From 13-2-20CM-66-19 sp963824395 (GTDB taxonomy: Bacteria > Pseudomonadota > Gammaproteobacteria > Steroidobacterales > Steroidobacteraceae), in assembly GCA_963824395.1 (NCBI GenBank), contig CAWGPF010000001.1, positions 372,001-436,000 on the forward strand: a DNA stretch of 64,000 bases, in the 5' to 3' direction. The notes under the pieces are model-generated. The model worked only from the letters and a program-made list of their open reading frames with translations, had not been told where the DNA came from and ran no database searches. Both the position numbers and the translations under genes were made by a program. Shown here piece by piece: positions 1 through 8,674 of the stretch. Positions within the stretch are counted from its first letter, which is position 1, and each line of letters opens with the position of its first letter.

Positions 1-1
1 T

Positions 2-1255
2 CCCCGGGATCACTGGTACGCCGATCTGGTCGATCGTGAGTCAAAGGACTGTCCACCCCAGGTGGTGGACGCCGAAGACCCGCTCTTCATCCTGTACACC
101 TCAGGTTCGACGGGAAAGCCCAAGGGCGCCGTGCATACTAGCGGCGGTTACCTCGTCTACGCAGCTTTCACGCATCAAGAGGTGTTCGACCTTCAGGAAG
201 GCGACGTGTACTGGTGCACCGCCGACTGCGGCTGGGTCACCGGTCACAGCTACCTCGTCTACGGACCGCTAGCCAATGGCGCGACGACCCTGATGTTCGA
301 AGGTGTCCCGAACTATCCCGACACCAGCCGCTTCTGGCAGATCATCGACAAGCATGACGTGAGCGTCTTCTACACCGCACCCACAGCTCTGCGGGCCCTC
401 ATGCGGGAAGGAAACGCGCCGGTGCAGCGCTGTTCACGTAAGTCACTGCGTATTCTCGGCACCGTCGGGGAGCCAATCAATCCGCAGGCATGGCAGTGGT
501 ACCACCAGGTGGTGGGCGACGGCCGCTGCCCGATAGTGGATACCTGGTGGCAAACCGAGACCGGTGGCATCCTCATCACCCCGCTGCCCGACATGCCGAA
601 CGTGAAGCCGGGGGCCGCCACCCTGCCGTTCTATGGAATACGACCCGCAATCGTGGACGGTTTCGGCGAGCTACAGAATGGCGCTTGCGAGGGCAACTTG
701 GTCCTGCTGGACAGCTGGCCAGGCCAGATGCGCACCGTGTACGGGGATCACCAGCGCTATATCGACACTTACTTCAAGACCTTTCCGGGGACCTATTTCA
801 CCGGGGACGGGGCGCGCCGCGATGAAGATGGGCATTACTGGATCACCGGTCGGGTTGATGACGTGCTCAACGTCGCGGGTCATCGCCTGGGTACCGCGGA
901 GATTGAGAGCGCAATGGTCGCCCATCCGCAGGTCGCCGAAGCCGCGGTGGTCGGGTGTCCACACGAGATCAAGGGACAAGGCATCTATATCTTCGTGACG
1001 CTCGTCCTCGGGGCGATCCCCAGCGACGCTCTGCGCGCCGAACTACGCACTTGGGTACGCCGGGAAATTGGCCCGATAGCCACCCCCGACTTCATTCAAT
1101 GGGCGCCGAGCCTCCCGAAGACGAGGTCCGGCAAGATCATGCGCCGCATTTTGCGCAAGATCGCCGCCAACGAACATGAGCAACTCGGGGACATCTCCAC
1201 TCTGGCCGAACCGGGCGTCGTGGAAACTCTGGTCGCAGAGCGGCTCAACGGTTGA
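2..1255 (+). CDS. acsA: acetyl-CoA synthetase, C-terminal part (cut by window edge)
   Basis: AMP-forming synthetase that activates acetate (or a close short acid) with ATP and CoA in the cytosol. The frame is open from base 2 through the first possible start near 62, so the N-terminal third lies outside the window; about 417 of a usual 650 residues remain. Visible motifs are the phosphate-binding YTSGSTGKPKG (bases 95-127), DTWWQTETGG, the adenylate-binding YFTGDGARRDEDG, the hinge GRVDDVLNVAGHRLG, and PKTRSGKIMRR, whose lysine is the acetylation-controlled residue of the family. The spacing of the AHP and C-terminal motifs matches Acs rather than medium-chain ligases. The gene lies 43 bp upstream of a thiolase, so it probably feeds acetyl-CoA into PHB synthesis. 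Propionyl-CoA synthetase is the main alternative. Confidence 0.93.
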   Translation, partial: PRDHWYADLVDRESKDCPPQVVDAEDPLFILYTSGSTGKPKGAVHTSGGYLVYAAFTHQEVFDLQEGDVYWCTADCGWVTGHSYLVYGPLANGATTLMFEGVPNYPDTSRFWQIIDKHDVSVFYTAPTALRALMREGNAPVQRCSRKSLRILGTVGEPINPQAWQWYHQVVGDGRCPIVDTWWQTETGGILITPLPDMPNVKPGAATLPFYGIRPAIVDGFGELQNGACEGNLVLLDSWPGQMRTVYGDHQRYIDTYFKTFPGTYFTGDGARRDEDGHYWITGRVDDVLNVAGHRLGTAEIESAMVAHPQVAEAAVVGCPHEIKGQGIYIFVTLVLGAIPSDALRAELRTWVRREIGPIATPDFIQWAPSLPKTRSGKIMRRILRKIAANEHEQLGDISTLAEPGVVETLVAERLNG

Positions 1256-1298
1256 ATACTTCCCGCGGTGCCGGGAAGAATTTTGAAGGGGGCGGGAT

Positions 1299-2474
1299 AT
1301 GGACGAGGTGGTCATTACCGGTGCATTGCGCACGGCGGTGGGCAAGTTTGCCGGGTCGCTGGCGAGCGTGCCCGCACCCCATCTGGGAGCACAAGTGATC
1401 AGAGCTTTGCTCGCTGGCGCAGAGTTCGCACCGGGGCAGGTGTCCGAAGTGATCATGGGCCAGGTGCTAACAGCCGGGGTCGGCCAAAATCCTGCCCGCC
1501 AGGCCCTGATTCATGCCGGCATTCCCGATAAGGTGCCCGCGACGACAGTGGGCATGGTCTGCGGAAGCGGGCTGAAGGCCATCCACCTCGCAGCTCAGGC
1601 GATCAAGTGCGGGGATGCGGAGATCGTAATTGCCGGGGGCCAGGAAAATATGAGCGCCTCCCCGCACGTTCTGCCGGGGTCGCGCGATGGCTTCAAAATG
1701 GGCGAAGCGAAGCTGGTGGACACCATGATCGTTGATGGGCTATGGGACGCCTACAATCACTACCATATGGGAACCACCGCGGAAAACGTTGCCCAGCAGT
1801 ACGGAATCTCACGGGCCGAGCAGGACGAGTTCGCCGCGCATTCTCAGCAAAAGGCCGAGGCCGCTCAGAAAGCGGGGACATTTGACGACGAGATTGCACC
1901 GGTGGACGTCGTGTCCCGCAAGGGTACTATCACTTTTGACGCCGATGAGTACCTGCGCTATGGCACCACCGCGGAATCGCTTGCAAAGCTCAAGCCTGCC
2001 TTCAGCCGGGAGGGAACGGTCACGGCCGGGAACGCCTCAGGGCTGAACGACGGCGCGGCGGCCGTGATAATGATGTCGGAACGCACCGCAAGTCGACTCG
2101 GCGTCACGGCCTTGGCGCGCGTGAAGGCGTACTCGTCGGCCGGTGTGGACCCCAAGATCATGGGCATGGGTCCGGTGCCCGCCAGCAGACTGTGTCTGGA
2201 GAAGGCCGGCTGGTCGCACCAGGAACTCGACCTGATGGAGATCAACGAGGCCTTCGCTGCGCAGGCAATTGCCGTGAATCGACAAATGGGTTGGGACACC
2301 ACGAAAATCAATGTCAACGGTGGCGCCATCGCGCTCGGCCACCCCATCGGGGCATCCGGGTGCCGCATTCTGGTCACGCTGTTGCACGAAATGATTCGAC
2401 GCGACGCGAGGAAAGGCCTCGCCAGCTTATGCATCGGCGGCGGCATGGGCGTCGCAATCGCGATTGAGCGCTAA
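1299..2474 (+). CDS. phaA: acetyl-CoA acetyltransferase (beta-ketothiolase)
   Basis: Condenses two acetyl-CoA to acetoacetyl-CoA, the first step of polyhydroxybutyrate synthesis. At 391 residues it has the normal biosynthetic thiolase length. The nucleophile Cys88 is in the CGSGLKA motif, His348 in GHPIGASG and Cys378 in CIGGGMG, so the active site is complete. NEAFAAQA, typical of the family, is also present. The ATG follows a purine-rich AGGGGGCGGG. It is followed after 27 bp by phaB on the same strand, which makes a biosynthetic rather than degradative role likely. Confidence 0.95.
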   Translation: MDEVVITGALRTAVGKFAGSLASVPAPHLGAQVIRALLAGAEFAPGQVSEVIMGQVLTAGVGQNPARQALIHAGIPDKVPATTVGMVCGSGLKAIHLAAQAIKCGDAEIVIAGGQENMSASPHVLPGSRDGFKMGEAKLVDTMIVDGLWDAYNHYHMGTTAENVAQQYGISRAEQDEFAAHSQQKAEAAQKAGTFDDEIAPVDVVSRKGTITFDADEYLRYGTTAESLAKLKPAFSREGTVTAGNASGLNDGAAAVIMMSERTASRLGVTALARVKAYSSAGVDPKIMGMGPVPASRLCLEKAGWSHQELDLMEINEAFAAQAIAVNRQMGWDTTKINVNGGAIALGHPIGASGCRILVTLLHEMIRRDARKGLASLCIGGGMGVAIAIER

Positions 2475-2501
2475 CCTCACGACCGTAAACGAGGAGACAC
2501 A

Positions 2502-3251
2502 ATGAGCCCCACCAGAAGAATCGCGCTCGTCACCGGCGGAATGGGTGGCCTGGGCGAAGCCATCTGCATCAAGTTGGCAGCGCTCGGCTACAGCGTTGTC
2601 ACGACTCATTCCCCGGGAAGCACGCGGGTCCGGTCGTGGCTCGAGGCGATGAAGGTGCAGGGCTTGGATTTTCATGCTTACCCATGTGATGTGTCGGACT
2701 GGGATTCCTGTTGCTCCTGTGTTCAACGCATCACCCGCGAGGTTGGCCCGATTGATGTGCTGGTAAACAATGCCGGTATCACTCGGGACATGACTTTTAG
2801 GAAGCTCGACCGGGTCAACTGGGATGCCGTCATGCACACGAACCTTGACTCTTGCTTCAACATGACGAAGCAGGTGTGCGACGGTATGCTGGATCGGGGT
2901 TGGGGACGAGTCATAAATATCTCATCCGTCAATGGACAGAAAGGCGCGTTCGGACAAACCAACTATTCCGCCGCAAAAGCAGGCATGCACGGCTTTACCA
3001 AAGCGCTTGCTCTCGAAGTCGCCCGCAAGGGAGTGACGGTCAACACCATCTCGCCCGGCTACATCGGTACCAAGATGGTCACAGCCATCCCTAAAGACGT
3101 ATTGGACTCCAAGATTATCCCGCAGATCCCTATGGGCCGTCTGGGTAAGCCCGAGGAAGTGGCCGGCCTGGTGGCTTACCTGGCGAGCAACGAGGCCGCT
3201 TTTGTAACGGGTGCGAATATTGCCATCAACGGCGGCCAGCACATGCAGTAG
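2502..3251 (+). CDS. phaB: acetoacetyl-CoA reductase
   Basis: Short-chain dehydrogenase that reduces acetoacetyl-CoA to (R)-3-hydroxybutyryl-CoA with NADPH. The N-terminal nucleotide loop is TGGMGGLG (residues 11-18), NNAGITRD follows near 89-96, and the catalytic set is Ser141/142, Tyr155 and Lys159 in YSAAK. The stretches NISSVNGQKG, FGQTNYS and VSPGY-like ISPGYIGT are hallmarks of PhaB rather than FabG. Length 249 fits. A strong GAGGAGA ribosome site precedes the ATG. It ends the acs-phaA-phaB run; no PHB synthase gene (phaC) or phasin is seen downstream. Confidence 0.94.
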   Translation: MSPTRRIALVTGGMGGLGEAICIKLAALGYSVVTTHSPGSTRVRSWLEAMKVQGLDFHAYPCDVSDWDSCCSCVQRITREVGPIDVLVNNAGITRDMTFRKLDRVNWDAVMHTNLDSCFNMTKQVCDGMLDRGWGRVINISSVNGQKGAFGQTNYSAAKAGMHGFTKALALEVARKGVTVNTISPGYIGTKMVTAIPKDVLDSKIIPQIPMGRLGKPEEVAGLVAYLASNEAAFVTGANIAINGGQHMQ

Positions 3252-3530
3252 TAGTAAGTTCAGGGAGGTATTTCCAGGGAGTCTCGGTACGATCGCTCCG
3301 GTATGAGATACAGGTCAGATGCGCCATTGCCGAGATCGTCCCCGAATCAGCATCGGCATCTCGCATACTCACGGTGCGCTTCGGACAGCGGCGGTCGGGA
3401 GTTATCTTGTTTGGTTTCATTCCGCTGAAGGCGGATAACTTGGAGCCGCCGCGCATCCCAGTGCCATCTGTCTCCAGCGAGCTGGTGCGACACAAACCCA
3501 TCAAGATTAGAATCCACCCGCGTTAGCCGA
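3252..3530 (+). pseudogene. possible decayed 3' end of an unknown gene
   Basis: The 299 bp between phaB and the DUF1993 gene contain a continuous plus-strand frame of about 90 codons with no convincing start codon or ribosome site, ending at the TAG near 3526. It reads like protein (for example GVILFGFIPLKADN and EPPRIPVPSVSS) with ordinary codon use. I do not recognise it. It may be the tail of a lost gene or chance in GC-rich DNA. A small hairpin (CCGCTGAAGGCGG, about 3423) lies inside. Confidence 0.2.
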
Positions 3531-3550
3531 CATCGGTCTAGAGGAATCCC

Positions 3551-4072
3551 ATGACCTTTTCTCTCTACGCAGCCACAATCCCGTCCTACCAGCAGATTCT
3601 GGGAGCCGTTGCCGGCCTGCTCACCGTGGCAGAGAACTTCTGCTCTGAGAAGGGCATCTCGCACGAAGAGATCATTGAGGCACGTCTGGCTGCGGACATG
3701 CAGCCTTTCGGCTACCAGGTAAAGTCGACCGCCGTGCATTCTCTTGGCGCCATCGAGGGGGTGCGGCGCGGAACATTCTCGCCCGATACGACCAAGCCTC
3801 CCGCGAGCTTTGCAGCGCTCAGGACGAGGGTCGCAGACACGCTCGCCGGCCTGGCCGTCATCCAGCCGTCCGAAGTTGACGCCTTTGTGGGACGAGAGAT
3901 GCGATTCGTGGCAGGTGATCGGCAACTCGCTTTCACCGCGGAGAACTTTCTGTTGTCATTCTCCCAACCAAACTTCTACTTTCACGCGACGACAACCTAC
4001 GACATCCTGCGCTGGAAGGGAGTGCAAATTGGAAAGCGCAATTTCACGGGCCAATTGCGCACCAGGCCGTGA
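3551..4072 (+). CDS. DUF1993 family protein
   Basis: A 173-residue cytosolic protein of the DUF1993 family (DinB-like four-helix fold, function unknown). Family features seen are the start MTFSLYAATIPSYQQILGAV, EARLAADMQPFGYQV near residue 44, and the C-terminal signature NFYFHATTTYDILRWKGVQIGKRNF. No metal triad can be asserted. The start follows TCTAGAGGAATCCC. It begins the first copy of a module that continues on the opposite strand with DsbA-like, YHS and DUF1223 genes. The last 67 or so codons, from about 3871, are repeated as a truncated copy at 15270-15453. Confidence 0.82.
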   Translation: MTFSLYAATIPSYQQILGAVAGLLTVAENFCSEKGISHEEIIEARLAADMQPFGYQVKSTAVHSLGAIEGVRRGTFSPDTTKPPASFAALRTRVADTLAGLAVIQPSEVDAFVGREMRFVAGDRQLAFTAENFLLSFSQPNFYFHATTTYDILRWKGVQIGKRNFTGQLRTRP

Positions 4073-4235
4073 CCGTGCAGGCGTACCAATACGCGCCGCT
4101 TCGGCCGCCCCCGAAAGCCGTGCCAGCTCTTTTGAGACCCTGGACAGTGAGCCTTGAGCACAAACTAAACCGACAGAAGCACACCCGACCCTCGAACCTC
4201 ATGGCTGCAGCATAAAGCGGGCACGGTGAAGGCGC

Positions 4236-4838
4236 TCATGGGCCTTCCGATCCATCCTTCTGGCTCGCCCGTGCGTTTGTCGTGAGTTGTATCAGCTGCG
4301 GCAAGGTCAGCGCACTGGGCACCAGCTGGCGCCCAACCACGAAGCCTGGCGTTCCACTTAACCCGAGGGCACGCGCTTCTCGCGCGTTGCGGGCAAGAGC
4401 TTCGTCAATGTCTGCGGCATGCCGAGTACGGTCGTCGGCCAGACTCCCAAGATCAATCCCGGCGCGTTTCAGTACGGAGTCCACTTGCGCACGCTCGTCC
4501 AGGTCAGGTGCGTCGATCAACGCATCATGGGCGGCCAGAAACTTCCCCTGCCACTGTGCCGCGAGTGCCGAACGTGCTGCGTACTCCGAGACGTCTGCGA
4601 AGATCGGCCATTCTTTGTAGAGAATCCGCACCCGGCGGTCGGATAAGAGGAGTTTCTGCAACTCGTGTGCGGTCTTTTTGCAGAAGGGGCAGTTGTAGTC
4701 GAGAAACTCTACGATCGTGGCTTGCGCCTGGAGCGAACCCGTCGCACACGCGGTGATGACACATAGGGCAGCAGTCAAGCGAGTCGCGATCGAGCGGCGG
4801 CCCCGCGACGACAGCAAGCGCGGAGTGCTGGTATTCAT
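4236..4838 (-). CDS. DsbA-like periplasmic thiol oxidoreductase (copy A)
   Basis: Exported thioredoxin-fold protein of 200 residues, DSBA/DsbG-like. The ATG at 4838 is preceded by GAGGAG; upstream in-frame codons belong to the overlapping YHS gene. Residues 15-40 are a signal peptide; the ITAC at 28-31 could be a lipobox. The active site is CPFC (50-53) after VEFLDYN, and the cis-proline loop is SGTPGF. Compared with its paralogue at 20401-21087, 28 residues between the signal peptide and the first beta strand are missing in frame, so the linker is gone. Its ATG overlaps the YHS stop (ATGA), implying translational coupling. Likely role: oxidising or reducing cysteines in the cell envelope. 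Confidence 0.85.
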   Translation of the reverse strand: MNTSTPRLLSSRGRRSIATRLTAALCVITACATGSLQAQATIVEFLDYNCPFCKKTAHELQKLLLSDRRVRILYKEWPIFADVSEYAARSALAAQWQGKFLAAHDALIDAPDLDERAQVDSVLKRAGIDLGSLADDRTRHAADIDEALARNAREARALGLSGTPGFVVGRQLVPSALTLPQLIQLTTNARASQKDGSEGP

Positions 4839-5386
4839 GGTGTGCTCCTCATTTTGCCGGGCTCCGGTGGGGGTGCGGGTGCAGTGGCGACGACCGGCTT
4901 GTCGATGAACAGGGGTTTCTTGGGAATCAATGGCCAATTCCTGTCTGCCGACACGATGTTGCCGTGGCGATCCTGATCCCAAAGCTTCTTGGCGACGGCA
5001 TTATTGTTGCCGTAGAGCCTGTCCTTGACGATCGCCCATTGCTGAGGATCCCCGTCCGCCGTGGTGCCCTGCGCGACGGCGAACGCACAGTAGCCGCCGA
5101 ATTGCGGCGCGTATCGCACGGGATCCGCCGCAAACTCGGTACGGTGCTCCACAGAAGAAAATTGCCAAGTTGCCCCCTGCCACTGATAGCTAATAGCGGG
5201 GTCCCCCATTACCGCTTCGTCCTCGGTGAAGTACGCCACCGCGTCATACCCCCGCAGAGCGACACCCTTCTCAAGGTTGAGATCCTCGACGGCCTCTGTC
5301 TGCCACACCTTCGCAGGTGTTTGCGAGCAAGCGATGACCACTGTCGACAAGAGCAGCGTTACGATGGGCAAGGCGGCATTTTTCAT
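4835..5386 (-). CDS. YHS-domain exported protein (copy A)
   Basis: A 183-residue envelope protein with a YHS-type domain (family often linked to metal handling). The start at 5386 has GGAGG nine bases upstream, better than the longer ORF. Residues 5-20 are hydrophobic and end in VIAC, a plausible lipobox, so it may be a lipoprotein; the paralogue at 21098 lacks this cysteine. The domain covers GVALRGYDAVAYF, WQFSSVEHRTEFAADPVRYAPQFGGYCAFAVAQG and ends with WPLIPKKP. Its stop overlaps the DsbA-like start by 4 bp. Presence beside a thiol oxidoreductase suggests a shared redox or metal substrate; this is inference. Confidence 0.85.
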   Translation of the reverse strand: MKNAALPIVTLLLSTVVIACSQTPAKVWQTEAVEDLNLEKGVALRGYDAVAYFTEDEAVMGDPAISYQWQGATWQFSSVEHRTEFAADPVRYAPQFGGYCAFAVAQGTTADGDPQQWAIVKDRLYGNNNAVAKKLWDQDRHGNIVSADRNWPLIPKKPLFIDKPVVATAPAPPPEPGKMRSTP

Positions 5387-5478
5387 GGTTGCAAGCCTCC
5401 AGCTTGCGATCGGATTCACATTGGCCTCCTATAGCGCGGCCCCAAAGGGCCCTGCTCGTGCTTCGGCGGGCAGTGAGT

Positions 5479-6228
5479 TCAATGCAGTGCGCGGGTGCCC
5501 GCTCCGATAATCGGGCCCTGCCCAAACGGTTGGACGAGAACTGCGACGTCGGTCGCGTCAGACGGCAGCGAAGCTATCGGCACCCGAAAGTTCAGCGACT
5601 CGCCCTTCCACGGGCCCAACGTCCGGACGCCCCGAACGATGTTGAACTCTTCCAGAGTGCGGCCGGCATTCTCGCCGCGGCCTATGTTCGAAACCGCATG
5701 CCGCAAGAAGGCGACCAGGACCACATCGCTGGGTGCACCACCGGGTTGCGCACCAATGTCCACCTGAATCTGCGCGTCGTGCACCGATACGCCGACTGAC
5801 ACCCCGTCCCGATTCTCACTCAGAGCCCGGGCAACCATCTTTCCGTCCGAATGAAAATCGTCCTCACGCCCATCGACGATGAGCTGTGGCGTGTAGACGG
5901 AAGATCGGTGTAGCTTTCTGGCGTAGTTGTTCTGTCGTTCGACCGATGCGGGGAGCGCGAATCGATCACGCCAGCCCAGCTCATCCCAGTAGCCTACGTG
6001 AAATGACAGAGCAATGATGTCTGGCCGCGTGCTCAATATCGCCACATAGGTATCCGCGGGCGGGCAAGAGCTACAGCCTTGCGAGGTAAAGAGCTCAACG
6101 ACCACAGGACGAGATTGTGCGCTCGTTGCTGCCGCGCACCACAGCATTACACCGATCGCGAGACATCGGCTGATCGCGCATCTCATCAGAGCCCTTTGCA
6201 GCCTCGTCATGCTATGTAGACCGGACAA
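5479..6228 (-). CDS. DUF1223 exported thioredoxin-like protein
   Basis: A protein of up to 249 residues in the DUF1223 family, which has a thioredoxin-like fold. A signal peptide (LAIGVMLWCAAATSA) is followed by RPVVVELFTSQGCSSCPPAD, with CxxC at the usual place, then ALSFHVGYWDELGWRDRFA, all diagnostic of the family. The true start may be the Met at residue 7 or 15 (copy C begins at the equivalent of residue 15). It lies 93 bp upstream of the YHS gene on the same strand, and probably heads the DUF1223-YHS-DsbA transcript. Function unknown; secreted redox protein is the best guess. Confidence 0.85.
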   Translation of the reverse strand: MSGLHSMTRLQRALMRCAISRCLAIGVMLWCAAATSAQSRPVVVELFTSQGCSSCPPADTYVAILSTRPDIIALSFHVGYWDELGWRDRFALPASVERQNNYARKLHRSSVYTPQLIVDGREDDFHSDGKMVARALSENRDGVSVGVSVHDAQIQVDIGAQPGGAPSDVVLVAFLRHAVSNIGRGENAGRTLEEFNIVRGVRTLGPWKGESLNFRVPIASLPSDATDVAVLVQPFGQGPIIGAGTRALH

Positions 6229-6407
6229 GCGGGCCGGATATGGCGTTCCCGTCCCCTATATTCGATCGGCTTTCCGCCTGATGAGCTCACACGGATCCCG
6301 CGATCCAGTCGCAAATTCGAGCGCTCCAGTAAGCCGAAATGACATCCCCATAGGGATGGGTTAATAATCACCGTCGATGGGTGCTCCGATCAAAGCCCCG
6401 AAGCGCC

Positions 6408-7235
6408 ATGCGATCCAGCTCCAATTCCTACGTGTATCTTCGCCACCCGTGGCCCGTGCGGGTCATGCACTGGGTCAATGTGCTTGCGATTTCCGTATTG
6501 CTCATGAGCGGGCTGCAGATTTTTAACGCGCACCCGGCGCTCTATTGGGGTCAATCGTCATACTCGCGCCGCCCTCCTGTGCTGGAAATCGGCGCGGGCC
6601 AGGCTCCTGACGGAGCGCCGATTGGCGTGACGCGCGTATTGGGTCGCAACTTTAAAACGACGGGAGTGCTCGGGGTTTCGGGCAGCGTTGCTACCGAGCG
6701 CGCTTTTCCGAGCTGGGCGACGATCCCGGGCCCGCAGTGGCTAGCTATGGGCCGCCGATGGCACTTCTTCTTTGCGTGGGTGTTCTTCGCTAACGGCGCG
6801 CTGTACGTCGCCTACTCGGTTGTCACCCGTCATTTCAGCCGAGTGCTGCTTCCAACCAGCGACGACTTCAGTACCATCGGACAATCAATTCTCGATCACC
6901 TTCGCTTTCGTCGCCCCACGGGTGACTCGGAGCGACGTTACAACGTTCTGCAGAAACTGACATATCTGGTCGTGATGTTCGCTCTACTGCCCCTCATCGT
7001 CCTGATGGGTTTGGGCATGTCGCCACGGCTTGATTCTGTATGGCCCGGCTGGATCGAATTTTTCGGTGGCCGCCAGAGCATGCGGACACTGCATTTCATC
7101 CTGGCATGGACCATCGTGCTGTTTGTCCTGGTGCACGTGTTCGAGGTACTCGTGACGGGGGTCTGGAACAACATTCGCTCCATGATTACCGGGCGCTACG
7201 CTTTGCGTACCGATCGGGAGCCCAATGCCAAGTAG
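6408..7235 (+). CDS. cytochrome b561-type membrane subunit
   Basis: Integral membrane b-type cytochrome of about 275 residues that would pass electrons between the quinone pool and the oxidoreductase encoded next. Hydrophobic helices lie near residues 18-38, 115-140, 185-205 and 225-250 (counted from this ATG). Candidate heme histidines are in HPWPVRVMHWVN, RRWHFFFAWVF, LHFILAW and VHVFEV. A GTG 27 bp upstream is possible but has no ribosome site. The stop overlaps the start of the molybdopterin gene by 11 bp, so the pair is co-translated. It resembles the cytochrome b partners of periplasmic molybdoenzymes. Confidence 0.82.
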   Translation: MRSSSNSYVYLRHPWPVRVMHWVNVLAISVLLMSGLQIFNAHPALYWGQSSYSRRPPVLEIGAGQAPDGAPIGVTRVLGRNFKTTGVLGVSGSVATERAFPSWATIPGPQWLAMGRRWHFFFAWVFFANGALYVAYSVVTRHFSRVLLPTSDDFSTIGQSILDHLRFRRPTGDSERRYNVLQKLTYLVVMFALLPLIVLMGLGMSPRLDSVWPGWIEFFGGRQSMRTLHFILAWTIVLFVLVHVFEVLVTGVWNNIRSMITGRYALRTDREPNAK

Positions 7236-7986
7236 TTCCTCCCGAAGAAGCTTCCTTGCAACCCTCGGGGGCGCCTGCGCCGCAGTTTTGGCGGGTTGCG
7301 ACCGGCTATCGAACACGCAATGGTTTCCGAAGATTCTCGGGGCCGGCGAACAGCTGAATCGAGATGTTGAGCGATCGATCACGTCGCGAAAGTCAATGGC
7401 GCAGGAGTTCACCGAAGCTGACCTGTCCCCCACGTTCCGCAGCAATGGAACGGACGACCCGGATGATCCAGCCTATCGCGCTCTTGCGGCAAACCAGTTC
7501 GTGGATTGGTCTCTGCGCGTAGATGGCCTCGTGAATCGACCGAGCGATTTTACGCTCGCTCAGCTGCGCGCCCTGCCGAGTCGGACGCAGATAACGCGCC
7601 ATGATTGCGTCGAGGGCTGGAGCGCGATAGGAAAGTGGACCGGGGTACCTTTGAGCGACATCCTCGCTGTAGTTCAACCACACGCGCGGGTCCGGTATGC
7701 AGTATTTCATTGCGCCGACGTCATGGACGATGGCGCTCGCTATTACGAAAGCGTTGACCTGGACGACGCCTATCACCCTCAAACCATTCTTGCGTACGCG
7801 CTCAATGGCAGGCCCCTTCCGGTTGCAAACGGCGCACCTTTGCGAGTGCGGATTGAACGTCAGCTCGGATACAAGATGGCCAAGTACATCATGCGAATTG
7901 AGCTTGTCGATAGCTTCCACACAATCGCCGAAGGTCGGGGCGGCTATTGGGAAGATCGCGGTTACGAGTGGTACGCAGGCATCTAG
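7225..7986 (+). CDS. molybdopterin-binding oxidoreductase, sulfite oxidase fold
   Basis: Exported molybdenum-cofactor enzyme of 253 residues. The N-terminus holds SRRSFLATLGGA, a twin-arginine type signal, ending in VLAGC, a lipobox, so it is probably exported folded and lipid-anchored. The cofactor ligand cysteine is in THDCVEGWSAIGKWTGVPLSDIL (sulfite oxidase/MsrP type), followed by FHCADVMDDG and ANGAPLRVRIERQLGYKMAKYI. It overlaps the cytochrome b gene, giving a two-gene module analogous to MsrPQ or sulfite/thiosulfate dehydrogenases. The substrate cannot be read from sequence. Confidence 0.86.
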   Translation: MPSSSSRRSFLATLGGACAAVLAGCDRLSNTQWFPKILGAGEQLNRDVERSITSRKSMAQEFTEADLSPTFRSNGTDDPDDPAYRALAANQFVDWSLRVDGLVNRPSDFTLAQLRALPSRTQITRHDCVEGWSAIGKWTGVPLSDILAVVQPHARVRYAVFHCADVMDDGARYYESVDLDDAYHPQTILAYALNGRPLPVANGAPLRVRIERQLGYKMAKYIMRIELVDSFHTIAEGRGGYWEDRGYEWYAGI

Positions 7987-8095
7987 GGCGAACGCACGGG
8001 AGCCACACGGCTTTAGATGCTACTGAGACGATCTCTGTACCCAACGCAAAACGCGCTTGCCGGAACTGGGAATTTGACGATTTCGACCTCGTGGC

Positions 8096-8425
8096 CCGTC
8101 CACTCACCGCCGGGACGCTAGAACCTCAAAAGCGCACTCGGCCGAACTAGTGCGAACAGCGCCGGAGAACTGTTTGTTACCCGCTACCCATCGAGCAGAA
8201 AATGGATTTAAGCGGGGACGTGATAGTGGGCAATCTGGCGGGTAATTTTCGGAAGCGAATTCATAAGGGGATGAAACCGTTGAAGTTAATTCTCGACTTC
8301 AGTTCCTCTCGTGGGCACGCGTTTTTCTTTATATTTCAATATATTAGCACTCTATAGTCAGCTCATTTCGAGCCATATGACGGTGCGAATTTGAACGCGA
8401 ACTACAGAGGATTCGCGAGTGACGT
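8096..8425 (+). repeat. dispersed repeat copy R1
   Basis: Non-coding repeat. It begins near GACGCTAGAACCTCAAAA, contains TGTTACCCGCTAC (8173) and, about 70 bp later, GGCGGGTAATTTTCGG, an inverted pair, then GTTGAAGTT, AGTTCCTCTCGTGGGCAC, an AT-rich TTTATATTTCAATATATTAGC and CATTTCGAGCC, ending near GATTCGCGAG. It matches R3 (35150-35463) nearly end to end and R2 and R4 in part. The 688 bp between the molybdenum gene and the esterase hold nothing else that I can support. Confidence 0.7.
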
Positions 8426-8674
8426 ACGCGCTCGATCAACGAATGCGTCGCGCACGTCGTGAGCGCGCGAAATCCGCTGCGTCCTGCCGAGCACCTACAC
8501 CGCGCTGCAGCCGCGGCCGATCGCGAGGGCTTGTAGGGTGAATTGTTTCCCGGCATCAGATGCATAACAATTCCGCCGCGGATCATCCGTGCTTCCCAGA
8601 CCGCGTGATCCGCTCCTAGCCAGCGATCGTGCCGTCAAGATCGAAGAGGTTCCTCTTCAGCACTTGGATGGCCG

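Larger units (their letters stand above)
3871..6290. repeat. module copy A (DUF1993 end, DsbA-like, YHS, DUF1223)
   Basis: This is the most complete of three related segments in the window. It aligns by eye with copy B (15270-15845) from the GAAGTTGACGC motif through the DUF1993 end, the spacer and the start of the DsbA-like 3' end. It aligns with copy C (20368-22105) through the DsbA-like, YHS and DUF1223 genes and their promoter-side flank (TAGACCGG.CAAGC..G..GGATAT near 6217 and 21851). Copy A lacks 84 bp in its DsbA-like gene compared with copy C. Confidence 0.8.

Noticed and set aside
8160..8260. Integron attC site in the TTACCCGC/GCGGGTAA pair
   Set aside because: The core sites do not match RYYYAAC/GTTRRRY in the right orientation and no integrase gene is present.
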